64,000 bases of DNA, taken from the NCBI RefSeq assembly GCF_000264905.1, contig NW_006763131.1:3242708-3306707 (forward strand). Direction: 5' to 3'. Under the pieces are notes generated by a model that searched no databases, was not told the DNA's origin, and saw only the letters and a program-made list of their open reading frames with translations. Numbering within the stretch: the stretch's first letter is position 1; every line of letters starts with the position of its first letter. A program made the position numbers and the translations under genes. Below, one piece after another: positions 34,572-45,356 of the stretch. This DNA is from Stereum hirsutum FP-91666 SS1. Its lineage: Eukaryota; Basidiomycota; Agaricomycetes; Russulales; Stereaceae.

Positions 34572-37378
34572 ATGTCCCGCATCCCAGTCCCGTCCTCCTC
34601 TCCCTCTCACTCCCGTCACCACGACGCTCCCGTTTCCTTTCCGGGCTCTGAACGTTCCCTTTCTCCTCTTCCATCTTCAGGTGCTGGTCAAAGACCCGCA
34701 TCGCTTTATTCGACAACAGGTTCAATTAGTAACATGTCTTCAATCTCGGGCCATGGCTCGGACAGCCGGAAGAAGTTGAACAAGAGGGCGATGGGCGACG
34801 AGGTCAGTCTGAACATTTCTTCGTTGCCTTCACTTTTCTTTTCTCCTCCTTGGTTGGCGCTGGGGACGCGTACGGCCGGCGTGCACTAGTGCACTGCGAT
34901 AGCGCGTTTTGGGATAAGAAGAAGGGTGCGCGGCGCACACGTGTAATATAATAAAACTCTTCGCTCGCCAAATACCTGAGACCGTACCTACACCCACATC
35001 CACATCCATTACCAATGCCCGACCAAACAGAGCCAGAAATCCTCTTCCCCAACCAAGTCCACTCAGCTCCAACCCATGCCGCGCCCTCCCATCATAGCGG
35101 CCAACAACAACATCGCCGCGTCACCCCCACACGCCAACGCACCACCTCCACAAACGCACAATCTCATACTCACATCCCTTCTCTCCCCCAACAGGCCCTC
35201 CGCAAACGTATCGAGAATGAATTGTCTCGTAAACGCACGATCTCCACTACCTATAACAATTCTTTACCTCCACCGGCAGGAGGCCGCAGACGCGGCAAGC
35301 CGAGCGCGGCGAAGGGGACCGTGGCGGCTTTGAAGCCCAGTCCGGCGTTGACTGTACCGGAGACGATCACGGTAGCGGAGGCTAGTCAGCTGTGTGCGGC
35401 GAAGAGGACGGATTGTGTGCTTGTAGTGGACGAGGAGGAGGGGTTGAGTGGAATCTTCACGGCGAAGGACTTGGCATATCGGGTGAGTCTTGTTTGAGTT
35501 TCAGGCTCCGGGAGGTGCTGATTAGTATGCCGCTATGTGATGGGGTGTTGGTATAGATTACGGCGGAGGGAGTTGATCCCCATGTCACGGCCGTTAGCCA
35601 AGTCATGACCAGGAATCCCATGGTCACTCGCGATACGACGAGCGCGACTGAGGCATTGCAGCTCATGGTCACACGTAACTTCAGGCATCTGGTACGTCCA
35701 ACGTCCCTTATACCACTTCAATACGGTAATTCTCATTTGCGTCATACACTAGCCTGTCTGCAACGAAGAAGGCAACGTCGTCGGTCTCCTCGATATCACT
35801 AAAGTCTTCCACGATGCCCTCGACAAGGTTGAACGCAGCTCCTCCGCCTCCGAGAAACTCTACTCCGCCCTCGCAGGCGTCCAAACCGAGCTCGGAGGTG
35901 GTATCGCCACTAACCCCCAAGCCGCAGCCATGCTCGCCTATGTCGACGCGCTCCGCGAGAAGACCGCCCTGCCGGATCTTACTACCGTCATGGACTCTCG
36001 CACGCAGCCTGCTACCGTCGGGCCTAAGACGACGGTCAAGGAGGTGGCGAAGTTGATGAAGGAGAGGAGGACGACGGCGGTGTGTGTTATGGAGGGCACG
36101 ACGGGGATTAACAATGTGCCGAGGGTGGCGGGCATCTTCACGAGTAAGGATGTGGTTTTGAGGGTTATTGCGGCCGGATTGGACGCGAGTAGGTGTAGTG
36201 TTGTGAGGGTTATGACACCGCATCCGGACACCGCACCTCCTACAATGTTTGTGCACGATGCGTTGAAGAAGATGCATAGTGAGTGATGATTCATGTGTTG
36301 CCCTCTGTCAAGATCACTAATGTTATTCGATAGACGGCCACTACCTTAACCTGCCTGTCCTTGAGGCAGACGGTCGACTGGTCGCAATCGTCGACGTGCT
36401 CAAATTGACATATGCTACGCTCGAGCAGGTGCGATTTCTATTTATTTCAATCGTATTCTACGCAATTCTTATGTCTGTCTTTAGATGAACACTATGACTG
36501 CAGAGTCCGCTGGTGAAACCGCTGGTGAGACCGAGGGTGGCCCAATGTGGGGTCGTTTCTTCGATTCTATAGGCCACGACGACACAGAATCCGTCATGTC
36601 GGGCTCTCACCTCCCGTCCGAATTCCGGGACACGTCCTTCAGCTCTCAGATACAACAATCGCCACACTCTGAGGTTCACCCGAACGACTCTGCCTCCGTC
36701 GTTGACGAGGACCCACACGGGTCGGTCATCAATGGCCACAAGGGTGCGCCTTCTATCACTGGCGCCGTCCCCGCGGTCGACGATGGGACGTATGTGTTCA
36801 AGTTCAGGACGCCGAGTGGAAACACGCATAGGTTCCAGGCGAGACACGATAACGTCGAGAACCTCCGTGATATCGTTTCCGGCAAACTCTCCGTCGACCC
36901 GTTCTTCGCGAGCTTCAGGCCAGAAAACGAAGACGACCCGATCCCGGACCCTCTCGACTTCCAGCTCGCCTACACCGACGCAGACGGCGACACCGTCCTC
37001 ATGACCTCCGACAACGACGTCTCCGACTCTGTCAAGAACGCACGTCAGACACACGCCGATCGGGTCGTCATCATCATTCAGGGAGGAAAAGGATGGGCCG
37101 AGGCTGGTGCGGGTAAGAGCGAGGCTAAGGCGCAAGAGGCGAGCGCGAAGGCGGCGAAGGAGATCAGGGAGGTGGAGAAGACCGAGTCGACGCCGGTGGG
37201 GGGCGGGAATGTGCCGTTGCCGGAGGGGGTGGCGTATTCGGCGCCGACGCCAGCGCATGTGATACCGCAGGACGAAATATTCGGGATTCCGAGGGATATG
37301 GTGTTGCCGGCGAGTATTGGCGCGTTGGCGGTTGTGATCTTGAGTGTGTTTACGATTTCGAGGTTGACGAGGGATTGA
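34572..37378 (+). CDS. CBS-domain and PB1-domain protein (Mug70-like), tail-anchored
   Basis: Six exons (34572-34802, 35195-35482, 35557-35691, 35753-36278, 36334-36428, 36485-37378) join to 722 residues. After a Ser/Pro-rich N-terminus there are four CBS motifs in two tandem pairs (for example VTAVSQVMTRNPMVTRDTT, LPVCNEEGNVVGLLDITK, VMDSRTQPATVGPKTTVKEV, GIFTSKDVVLRVIAAG), which usually bind adenosyl nucleotides. A PB1 domain follows (FKFRTPSGNTHRF ... ENLRDIVSGKL ... DPLDFQLAYTDADGDTVLM), a protein-interaction fold. The end is one hydrophobic segment (LPASIGALAVVILSVFTI) suggesting a C-terminal membrane anchor. The architecture matches fission yeast Mug70 and related fungal proteins of unclear role. 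Intron 1 is 392 nt, far longer than its neighbours, and contains an alternative in-frame start at 35015. Confidence 0.87.
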
Positions 37379-38178
37379 GGGGTGTGATGGAGGATTGGAA
37401 GTTGTGGAGAGTGGGATTTGGAATGCGGATGGTGACTGCTTGGTTTCGTTCATTACTACAGAAAATGATACCGATCATCGGATGGACTACTTGGATCTCT
37501 AATATCTGCTCTTCCTAGGGTGAAGCCAGATACTTACTTCAAGAGTATCATACATACCTCTTCTCCTGATCATAAGTCGTTCACAACTGGGTCCTTTCTC
37601 GAGCTCAAGAGCGACTCTCGGCTTGGATACATACCTGGTGGTACATATGCGTTCTACTCCCGTCGATTCCGATGATGGCCCTCCACTCACTAGTTACTCT
37701 ATACGTATTTCCTTTGGGTCTCTGGATCTTGTACGCTGGAGGCTTTTATATACATATGATTTTATGATTTTATCCCCTTCTCGATGTGCGCTGTGCTACG
37801 AATTGTTACGATTTTTCATATAGAATATGATAACTTCCGCTCGTTTCACTCCGAAGCCCGTTGTCAGAACGGTGATTGTTGAACTGCACTGAGGTGATCC
37901 TCAGGAAGGAAGGAAGTATATTCAAGAACTCTGCGCATGCATTGGAGTGGCACTGCGTCAAGTTTAACCATGGGGTAGGGTTAGGTCCACGCTTGTTGAA
38001 GTCCGAGCCTGAGTTGGCTTCAGTTGTTCCTTCTTTGCGCCTCATCATCGTTCTTGAACCTCTTCAAGTGTCCGCGCATCTTGGGCGGAGCGGCCAGTGT
38101 GTTAGAGGTGTTCAACCGTCTCGTGCGAGGATCAGTCGCCTAGTAGGAGGCGGTATACCACCTCGTTCGCCCCAGAGC
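37379..38178. other. Intergenic region
   Basis: About 800 bp. Open frames upstream of 38179 continue in the frame of the next gene but lack recognisable sequence, so the true start of that gene could lie further left. Confidence 0.35.
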
Positions 38179-39557
38179 ATGTTTCCCAACTTCATCCAAA
38201 GGACGCCCTCCAAGTTTGTGTGCGTCCTTCACGTCACTAACTCCGCATCATCTCAGTGGAGAATATTGCGCAGCCGCCTCAGCTTTAGTACACAAGCTGG
38301 CTCGCAAGCAGGACAGACAACAGTATGCTTTCCCTACAGTGCGCCCTCATGTACACAACAACTAACAGACTCATCTCAATCTAGGGGGAGCGCAACGGTC
38401 AGGTACCGAAACCTAAACGGAGAGCGCAGCATAAATCTCGAGTTATCCAAACTCTAGATTCATCTCGCCTCCAACCATCCGACTTCCAAGACATTTCCGG
38501 TCTGAAGCGCTTGAACATCACCACACTGTCCGACCGCCTCTCTCCCGAAGGCCACGAACATGGCCGCAGAACTTGTATACTCTACTATGAGGATGTTGAC
38601 CAGAATCGAGAAATCATTCCATTCCCGGAACACACCCGTGGCTTCTTCTACTATCGTCGAAACAGTTTAACACCTATGCGGATCACACCGCCCTCCAAAA
38701 TCGCGCACGCCAAGTCTCCGAGCAGCGTACAAGAAGACCACGACAGTACTCGCTCTATCGGCCAGATCTTCTTCCGCATCACGAAGGACAACGATCCCGC
38801 CAGCTTCGCCTCAGGAAGAGACCTGGTGCAATATAATGGAGACGAACCGTGGCGTCTTGTTCCTCGGAAGAAGAATGCGCTACTGTGGCGTCTTCTGCTC
38901 CAAGATGGACTTGTCACAGCGTCGACGAAGAGCATAGGCCGCCCCATCGTACAAGAACCCATCTCGAACGTCGGGGTTCCATTTATCATTGACCTCTCGC
39001 AAGGGATCATCAGAGTGACTGTGCGAAGCCTCAGAAGTGGGGAAGTCCTCGCAATCACATTCGGCAGCCCGTACAGGGTTCGAGTCGGTCAATCACAAAT
39101 ATACCGCCCGTATTACCAAGGTAATTAGACGATGTGATTTTGTGTGTGGTGTTGTTGGATCTACAACATACTTGCTGACCTGGCTTCGTTACTGTGGATA
39201 GGCCGTTTACGCTGCCAGATTGAGCGTTCCTCTGACCCGAAGCACGCCGGCACCGACACTTTCGTGATTCGGGTGACGGACGTATTGTCTCCCATAGAGT
39301 ACGTGCCTCCTCCTTCCGCCAAGGTCGAGGACTCGTCGAAGCTATTGAGTGCACCGCGGGAGGGAGAGTTGTTGCTTTCGAACAGGGACAGGGACAGGGG
39401 AACGGTTTGGTCTCGTACGGTGACGAAGAAGCGGCAGAAAATGAAGGAGCCATCTACTGCTCTACGAGCGTGGCGCATACTTTTGGAGAATGAAGCGTTG
39501 ACTGGGAGCGACACTGAACATATATATCCGCAAGTGGACGCACGCAAAACGCCTTAA
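38179..39557 (+). CDS. Hypothetical protein with basic N-terminus (unknown family)
   Basis: I do not recognise a family. The proposed start is ATG at 38179 (MFPNFIQRTPSKF). An intron runs from about 38330 to the CAATCTAG acceptor before 38385, giving TTGERNGQVPKPKRRAQ; a short 39-nt in-frame intron near 38220 is also possible. The long exon to 39120 encodes a well-mixed globular stretch (GQIFFRITKDNDPASF; ALLWRLLLQDGLVT; GVPFIIDLSQGIIRVTVRSL). A clean intron GTAATT...GATAG at 39121-39201 leads to the last exon with TDTFVIRVTDVLSP and a Lys/Arg-rich end. Nothing suggests membrane location or secretion. The continuity of plausible protein across introns supports a real gene; the 5' end is uncertain. 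Confidence 0.6.
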
Positions 39558-39745
39558 CTCCGAATTCGATTAGCTGATGTGTACAATGGAATTTAAATGT
39601 TCAAAAACGGGAGGATGTGCGATTGAGAGTACAAGTTCCAAGATACAAATATGTCTATACAATGTACGTGCCAAAAACAACAAAGCTATGAATGGACCTG
39701 TGTGCAATATCAATGATCCCTGACGACACGTTGCTCTGCTCTAGC

Positions 39746-41779
39746 TCAGGCCTCCTGGTAGAACGAAGAGGTCGTATTCGGGTTTAAAAGCGCCAAAACA
39801 AGACCTGGCCCCGGCACTTTGATCGTGCACCCATCGCTACCGCTGCAGTCCACATACTTCGTCTCCTGCGATCCTTTCAGCTTCCCTTCCTTTCCAACCG
39901 TTTGCCCCGCCCACGTAATGTCAGTCTCCTCGGTGACCTTTGGTGCAAGGAGGTAACGCAGGCCAATGGTAGAGGCTACATTGGCAGGGACCTGGAAAGT
40001 CGTTGACGTCGAATTGTCATAGTTGATGAAAACGAATTTGCCGCGTTGGGCCTGCGACATGTCGCCGAGCCTGGACGTGGAGCCTGTCGAAGCGGAAAGA
40101 TCGTATATGCCGTATGTGGCGATATGACTGTCGGAGTTTGACTTGGAGTTCTGGATATCCATGTCGACGACGATGGAGCCATTCTTGGACATGACTTCGC
40201 TCATCATCAGGGCAGAGTAATAGGTGGCTCCGGTCTTCCAGTCGGAGTCGAGAGGGTCACGAGAAGCAGGAGGGTCGAAGAGGTTGTAGGTGACGCCGTA
40301 CTCGCGCGTGTGGATGTAGGCTGCGGAGTAGTTGTTGGCAGCCAATGCGAGGAAGGCGTCGATTTCCCAAAGCGTCGCGGCAAACTGACAAGTTAAATGT
40401 AAGTAAGGTGCATAGAAGGCCTTGGGGAAGCGGTGCTTACCGTGGGGGAGATGAGAGGACATCCTCCGCAAGCGCACGTGTTGGCCTCACTCATGATAAC
40501 GGGAATGCCTGCCGCAGTCGCCGAGGCTACACCAGCAGACTGGAAACCCGAGTACGAGACGGCTAGGGTGATCGTCGTGAGTTGACGATCATTTGGTTTC
40601 GGGGGCATGTAGTGCGCTTACCAGACGTGTGAGTGAGGTAATTGGAGATGTTTGTGTTGGAGGCGGTGGGTCCAAAACAGTAAATGTCCGGGTAGTGCTG
40701 CACGCTGTATAGAGGATAAAGTGATGAGCGCCGGGCGAGCAGGCAAGGAGGTCGAGAAGACGTACGCGTAGTATTTATAGTTCTCGCCCGCAAGCCCAGC
40801 ATTCAGAACATCCGACAACTCCCTGTGAGCGTGCATGGTGAGCCTGGGACGAAAAGGTGCGATAAAACGAGTCAACCAACCAGTCACAGCAGATTGAGGG
40901 ACCAGCGAGGGAGTCCTTCGATCTCAGATCACCGTAGGGCCCTGTCGTAAGGTCGTTGACGATGTAATCCACCTCTCCAATCTATGGCACGCGTCAAAGG
41001 CATTAGATCCGGCCTGGCAAGGATGGGCATTGAATGAAGCTTACGTAGTCCGAGATGTTGTACACTTTGCGGTTCTTGTGGTCCTGGTACAAATCGGGTT
41101 CCTGCATGCGGGGAGTCAGAAAGTGTCCCTGGAAAGGGCGTGGACAAAACGACCCACGTTTCCAAGCAAAAACGCATCTAGCCTTGACCCTAGCTTCTCC
41201 GTCGCCACGCTGGCCACCTTCAGCGCCTCAGCGTCTCCACCGTTCTCAGGCGCCTTGTGCATGCTTAAGCCCGTCAAGAACTGCATCTCTCCTACATCAT
41301 CCGCCATCTTGTTCATGACGTCGAACAAGACGGGACCATAGGTGGTGGCGACGGTATAGTTTTTCTTCACGTCGAGGTGCTTCAGCATGGTTTTGGTCAA
41401 GGCCGAACTATAATTGGAGAATTCCATAGTATCGCCGCCGACACGCATGCGGAGAGGGTTAGAGATGCGAGCTGCGATGTTGGAGAGGTAGTTCTGCATG
41501 GCCTTGGGTGTGCCGGAGGTGTTGTTGCCCCCTGAGAACGCAGAGGAAGTGTGAGGGATTGGGGTGCATAAAAGTAGAATGGAGATAGGACTCACAAAGC
41601 GTGTTGAATGAGCTCAACTCCCAACTGATTCCCATGTAATTGTCGAGCACCACATTCGCGATAGAGCCCGCCGGGTTCGTGGGGAAATAAGTCAAGTCTA
41701 CGTCCACTGCAGCGTGTGCCGCTCCGAAAAGCGCGAGAGAAGCGACGAGGGCACCCGTGATGGATGACTGTATAGCCAT
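39746..41779 (-). CDS. Secreted glycoside hydrolase family 79 protein
   Basis: A multi-exon gene for a clan GH-A glycosidase of family GH79 (beta-glucuronidase and heparanase-like enzymes), with retaining mechanism, probably acting on glucuronic-acid-bearing wall polysaccharides. The start MAIQSSITGALVASL...GAAHA is a signal peptide. Matching blocks are NYMGISWELSSFNTLWGNN, NPLRMRVGGDTMEFS, the acid/base Glu in LLGNEPDLYQDH (Glu just after an intron near 41100) and the nucleophile Glu in IPVIMSEANTCACGG (near 40490). The C-terminal beta domain (FVFINYDNS...FQVP; ...GPGLVLALLNP) ends EA*. Many N-glycosylation sequons fit secretion. The gene is divergent from frataxin. Activity (4-O-methyl-glucuronidase or other) cannot be read from sequence. 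Confidence 0.88.
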
Positions 41780-42343
41780 TGTAGCGAAGTAGTTGACGGG
41801 TTAACGTCGAGTGGGAAGATGAGAGGTGGAGGAGGCTGAAAGACGAGTGACGAGAAACAAAATTTGGAGGGAAATAGGACGCCTTCTATACTCTGCGCAT
41901 GAGGTCTGTGGAAGACTCGGAGCAATGTAAGTCATGCGCGAAATTGGCGAGCAAAATGTATGAGACCCTCCGCGTCTGAGTGGGTCGATAGAGCGGCAGC
42001 AATCGGCGGCAGGTCTCAGTTATGGCATAGCTCGCGCTGCTATCTTGCCTAGCGACATCCGCAGGGCCCAGAAAGAAAAAGTTATAGGAGGCGAAAAGAT
42101 GAGACACTGTCGACTCCCACTGTCCATCCTGGTCAAGGTGGCGTTCAAGTAACACTAGGACGGTGAGGTTGGTCGCGACGCGTCGTCGTCAAGAACGAAG
42201 TCGCTCCGATCGGGATCATTCGGAACATTTTGGGAATTCGCAATCGAGCGCCACAGTGGCGCCACACCACGTCCTATGTACGAACGTCGCCCTCATTGAC
42301 CTCTATAGCAAATTACATCCTCTTCGACGACAGTGCACTAGCA
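41780..42343. other. Divergent promoter region of GH79 and frataxin genes
   Basis: About 560 bp between the two starts. TATA-like TATAG lies near 41886-41891 on the minus strand, about 110 bp from the GH79 start. No coding sequence is supported. Confidence 0.4.
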
Positions 42344-43331
42344 ATGTTCAGACCATCCACTATCAACACTTCGAGTATCTTTCATTCTCTTGCGGATAAA
42401 CCAATACGTCCATGCAGTCGCCGTCTTCACACTTCTGTTGGGCTGTCTGCGAAATCAACACGCCTATGCACTGTTCGCAAGAATACTTCCTATGCCTCAA
42501 GGGAAGATATTGCTTGTACCTCTCGGGCAGCAACATTACCGCATCCACCATCAGACACTCACCTTAGAGAGTCGCAGAGGCGATGGTATGCCACACCGCC
42601 TCCGCAGGTCGTCTACAGGTGGGCGGACAATCCTCACTCTACCCGGATGGAGGCCTGTGACATTGACCAGTATGAACCCAATGGGTGCTGGACGCGCCTA
42701 ATTGAATAGCAATCTGACAACGGATCAGTACAACGAGCTGTCCGACGCGACTATGGACGCGATGCTGGACTCGTTAGAGGCGTTGGTGGACGAGAGCGGA
42801 CAGCAGGAGTACGAGATTGAGTATAACGTGCGCCCCGTCCATTTTTGTATGGTTGTATTGTACTCACTCTCGGTTATGCGTGTTCAATGAATGAATTCTG
42901 GTTGTCCTTAATATGCAACGTCTTCGTCTGGGAATGTAGAGCGGGGTATTGACGCTGAAGCTGGGATCTCACGGGACGTATGTGATCAACAAGCAGCCGC
43001 CTAATAAGCAGATATGGTTGTCTTCGCCTTTGAGGTATGTCATTTAAACTATTACCTTCTTGTCTAACCTGCTCAACCTGAACCAATACTCACTCGCAAC
43101 CATCATTGCTTTCGCAACACCTTCCCGACTTCCATCCTTCGCGTCTCATGCAAAACGGAACCATACATCTTCAGTGGTCCAAAACGTTACGACTACGTCC
43201 CAACCCAAGACGACTGGATCTACTCTCGGGATAACACCTCATTAAGTACCCTCCTCGACAAGGAGCTGAGCGACGTGTTCGGGAAGGAAGTCAAGTTGGG
43301 ATTAGAGGAGACTTCGAAGTTGGTTCCTTAG
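42344..43331 (+). CDS. YFH1: Frataxin, mitochondrial iron-sulfur assembly protein
   Basis: Frataxin stimulates the cysteine desulfurase complex in iron-sulfur cluster synthesis in the mitochondrial matrix. Exons 42344-42618, 42710-42827, 42940-43034 and 43175-43331 join to 214 residues. The first ~90 residues are rich in Arg, Ser and Thr with few acids (for example [19 protein letters not shown]), a mitochondrial targeting region. The mature domain begins near [16 protein letters not shown] with the acidic first helix ([14 protein letters not shown]). The beta-sheet follows ([20 protein letters not shown]), with [21 protein letters not shown] and DWIYSRD, then the C-terminal helix [15 protein letters not shown]. 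All family landmarks are present and intact. The splice at TACAG|GTGGG is preferred over CAG|GTCGTC because it keeps the frame. Confidence 0.93.
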
Positions 43332-43959
43332 ACCCTCTTATGTCCTACGAGATATAGAAATATACGGATGCAGTGTTGGTTCATCGAACGGGAATACACG
43401 AGAAGCACGTGCAGGAGAGTATTCTATCAACGAACTTGTATACTCTAAGGAGATGAGCACGGAAGGTGAAAAATGCATGAAGGGAACGAATCGTGGGGAA
43501 AGTGAACGATGGGCAGGGAACGCAGAATGCAAAATCAAGCGAGGGAATTCTGTATGACCGAGAGGATGCGAGTGCCAGTGTATGTGTAAAGATACAAGTG
43601 ATGAGAAGGAAAGATGAAAGAGCGCTGATATGGGAAGCAGGGGAAAGGACAGAGAACGGCAAGGATGGTCGAGGCGAATGAGAGAATATGACGTGAGGTT
43701 TCATAAGGGTGTTCCGTCTGATGGAAAGACGACAGGGGATGACGGTCACAGATACTGGTAACGGAGTGCATGATTTGCGGAGGATGTGGTGACCGCGTAA
43801 TACGAGGGTATGGAGACGTGCCCTGAAAAGCGTCGACGGGGGGGCAGCAAGTGGTATGTGGAGTAGCGAGGACCCTCAAAGCATAAACTATGGAGAAAAG
43901 AAGGGAAATGTCAGCAAACAAGTAGGCGATTCAGAAAAGCACAACTCACGAGCGACATA
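43332..43959. other. Convergent 3' region of frataxin and the low-complexity protein gene
   Basis: About 630 bp, G/A-rich on the + strand, that is C/T-rich on the strand transcribed for the minus-strand gene. Open frames here are skew artefacts. Confidence 0.45.
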
Positions 43960-45058
43960 TCATCCGAACCGTTGCGGCTCCGAAACAGAAGGCGACCCAT
44001 TGGCTTGTACGGGATCTTCGAGGTGCCGCCTTCGGCTCAAAAATAGCTCACGAAGCAGCCTATACGCAACCCAGAAAAATCCGTCAGCTACCTCGTGGAA
44101 CGAAAGACGCGAAGGAGAGAACTGACTTGTTCGTATCCTCATACCGTTCCCTAACCCTATCCTCTTCGCCCATCTCCTCGTCTTCCTGCACTACAGGCTC
44201 TTGAGTAAGATTAAGGCCTTTGGGTCCTGAATGACGTTGTTGTTGATGAAACGGATGCTGTGCGGAGTGGTGATAGGATGTCGAATTGTGCGAATGAGAA
44301 TGAATCAGAGCATGAGGCGGGGGGATTGGCGGCGACGGAAAAGTTGGTTTGCCAGCGGTATACCTCGTCACAGGGATAACATCTTCGTCTGGATGACTTC
44401 CATGTCCATATCCTTCACCGTCACCATTGGCGAGGGGGTATAATGAATTGAATCGCGAAGTCTGGGCGTAGTGTGCTAGCTGCGGTGCAGCATGGTGGGG
44501 ATGGAGATGCGTGTGATACAATTGTTGTTGTTGTTGCTGTTGTTGGTCGGGGTAACGATATTGTGGATGCGGGTGAACACGATGGGTATAAGCTTGCCCA
44601 TAACCGTTCGTGGTACCAATTGGGAGCGATGGTGGCGGTGGTGGTGCGCTTGGGCCAGGCGATGAGGACAAAATGCGCCGGTACTGCTGCTCCGCATGCA
44701 GATCGTGCAGCAAACTATTCACATTCCTATACTTCTGCATCGTAACACCCTGCATCTCCGCATCATCGTCTCCACCGCCAGTTGCTTCTCCAGGCTCATC
44801 TTCTGAAAAGTCATCGTCGCAGTAATCATCATCGTCTTCGTACGTAGAGCTCGACTGTAGGTGTGGACTGTGCAGACTCGAGGAGTTGGCCCAGCCGCGT
44901 GAGGGCCCGTCGAGAGAGGGGGGAAGGACGCGTCGTCGCTTGGAAGTGCGGAGTGGGCTGGAGGTTCGATTCATGTTCGTGTCCAGAGGTTCCTCGTCTT
45001 CGATATGGGGAATGTCAGGCGACGATGGGCGTTGTCTCTTCATCATCTTGCGCTGCAT
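43960..45058 (-). CDS. Low-complexity nuclear-type protein with polyglutamine, unknown function
   Basis: A long exon from an ATG at 45058 and a last exon reached by an intron near 44078-44133 (AA|GTCAGT...TATAG|G) end at 43960-43962. The protein has a basic start (QRKMMKRQRPSS), a KRRRV nuclear-localisation-like motif, acidic stretches (EDDDDYCDDDFSEDEP), and a conserved-looking helix (MQKYRNVNSLLHDLHAEQQY). Pro-, His- and Gln-rich segments follow, including about eight consecutive Gln, and a charged C-terminal helix RVRERYEDTNKLLRELFLSRR. No enzyme or DNA-binding domain is recognised; the pattern suggests a nuclear regulator or scaffold. A further upstream exon is possible because the ATG is preceded directly by a TAG acceptor-like site. 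Confidence 0.6.
44521..44545 (-). repeat. CAA/CAG trinucleotide repeat (polyGln)
   Basis: Eight Gln codons, mostly CAA with one CAG, within the low-complexity protein gene. Likely variable in length between strains. Confidence 0.75.
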
Positions 45059-45356
45059 CTACGGCGTATGAATCCAAGTATAAAGTGAGGACAATAAGAG
45101 ACTATTTATTGAAGAGGACGACAGAGAGCAGCGTCAAGAAGAGTTCACGCTGGAAGAGGAGAGCAAAGACACGGCGCCAAGAAAATCGATTGAAACCGCG
45201 ACGAGACGCGTCACGCGTCGCTCGCGTCTCGCCACTGACACAGCGCCTTATGTAAGTAGCGCTCGTCATTGAGGGTGGCCCAAGTTCAGCTCTCTGGCGC
45301 CGTTCTCATCGACGACCACACTCTGTTTATCCGCCCTTCGATTCTTACTTTCCATC

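Noticed and set aside
43381..43921. Minus-strand frames downstream of the low-complexity protein
   Set aside because: Ser/Pro/Phe-rich translation explained by the pyrimidine-rich 3' UTR of that gene.
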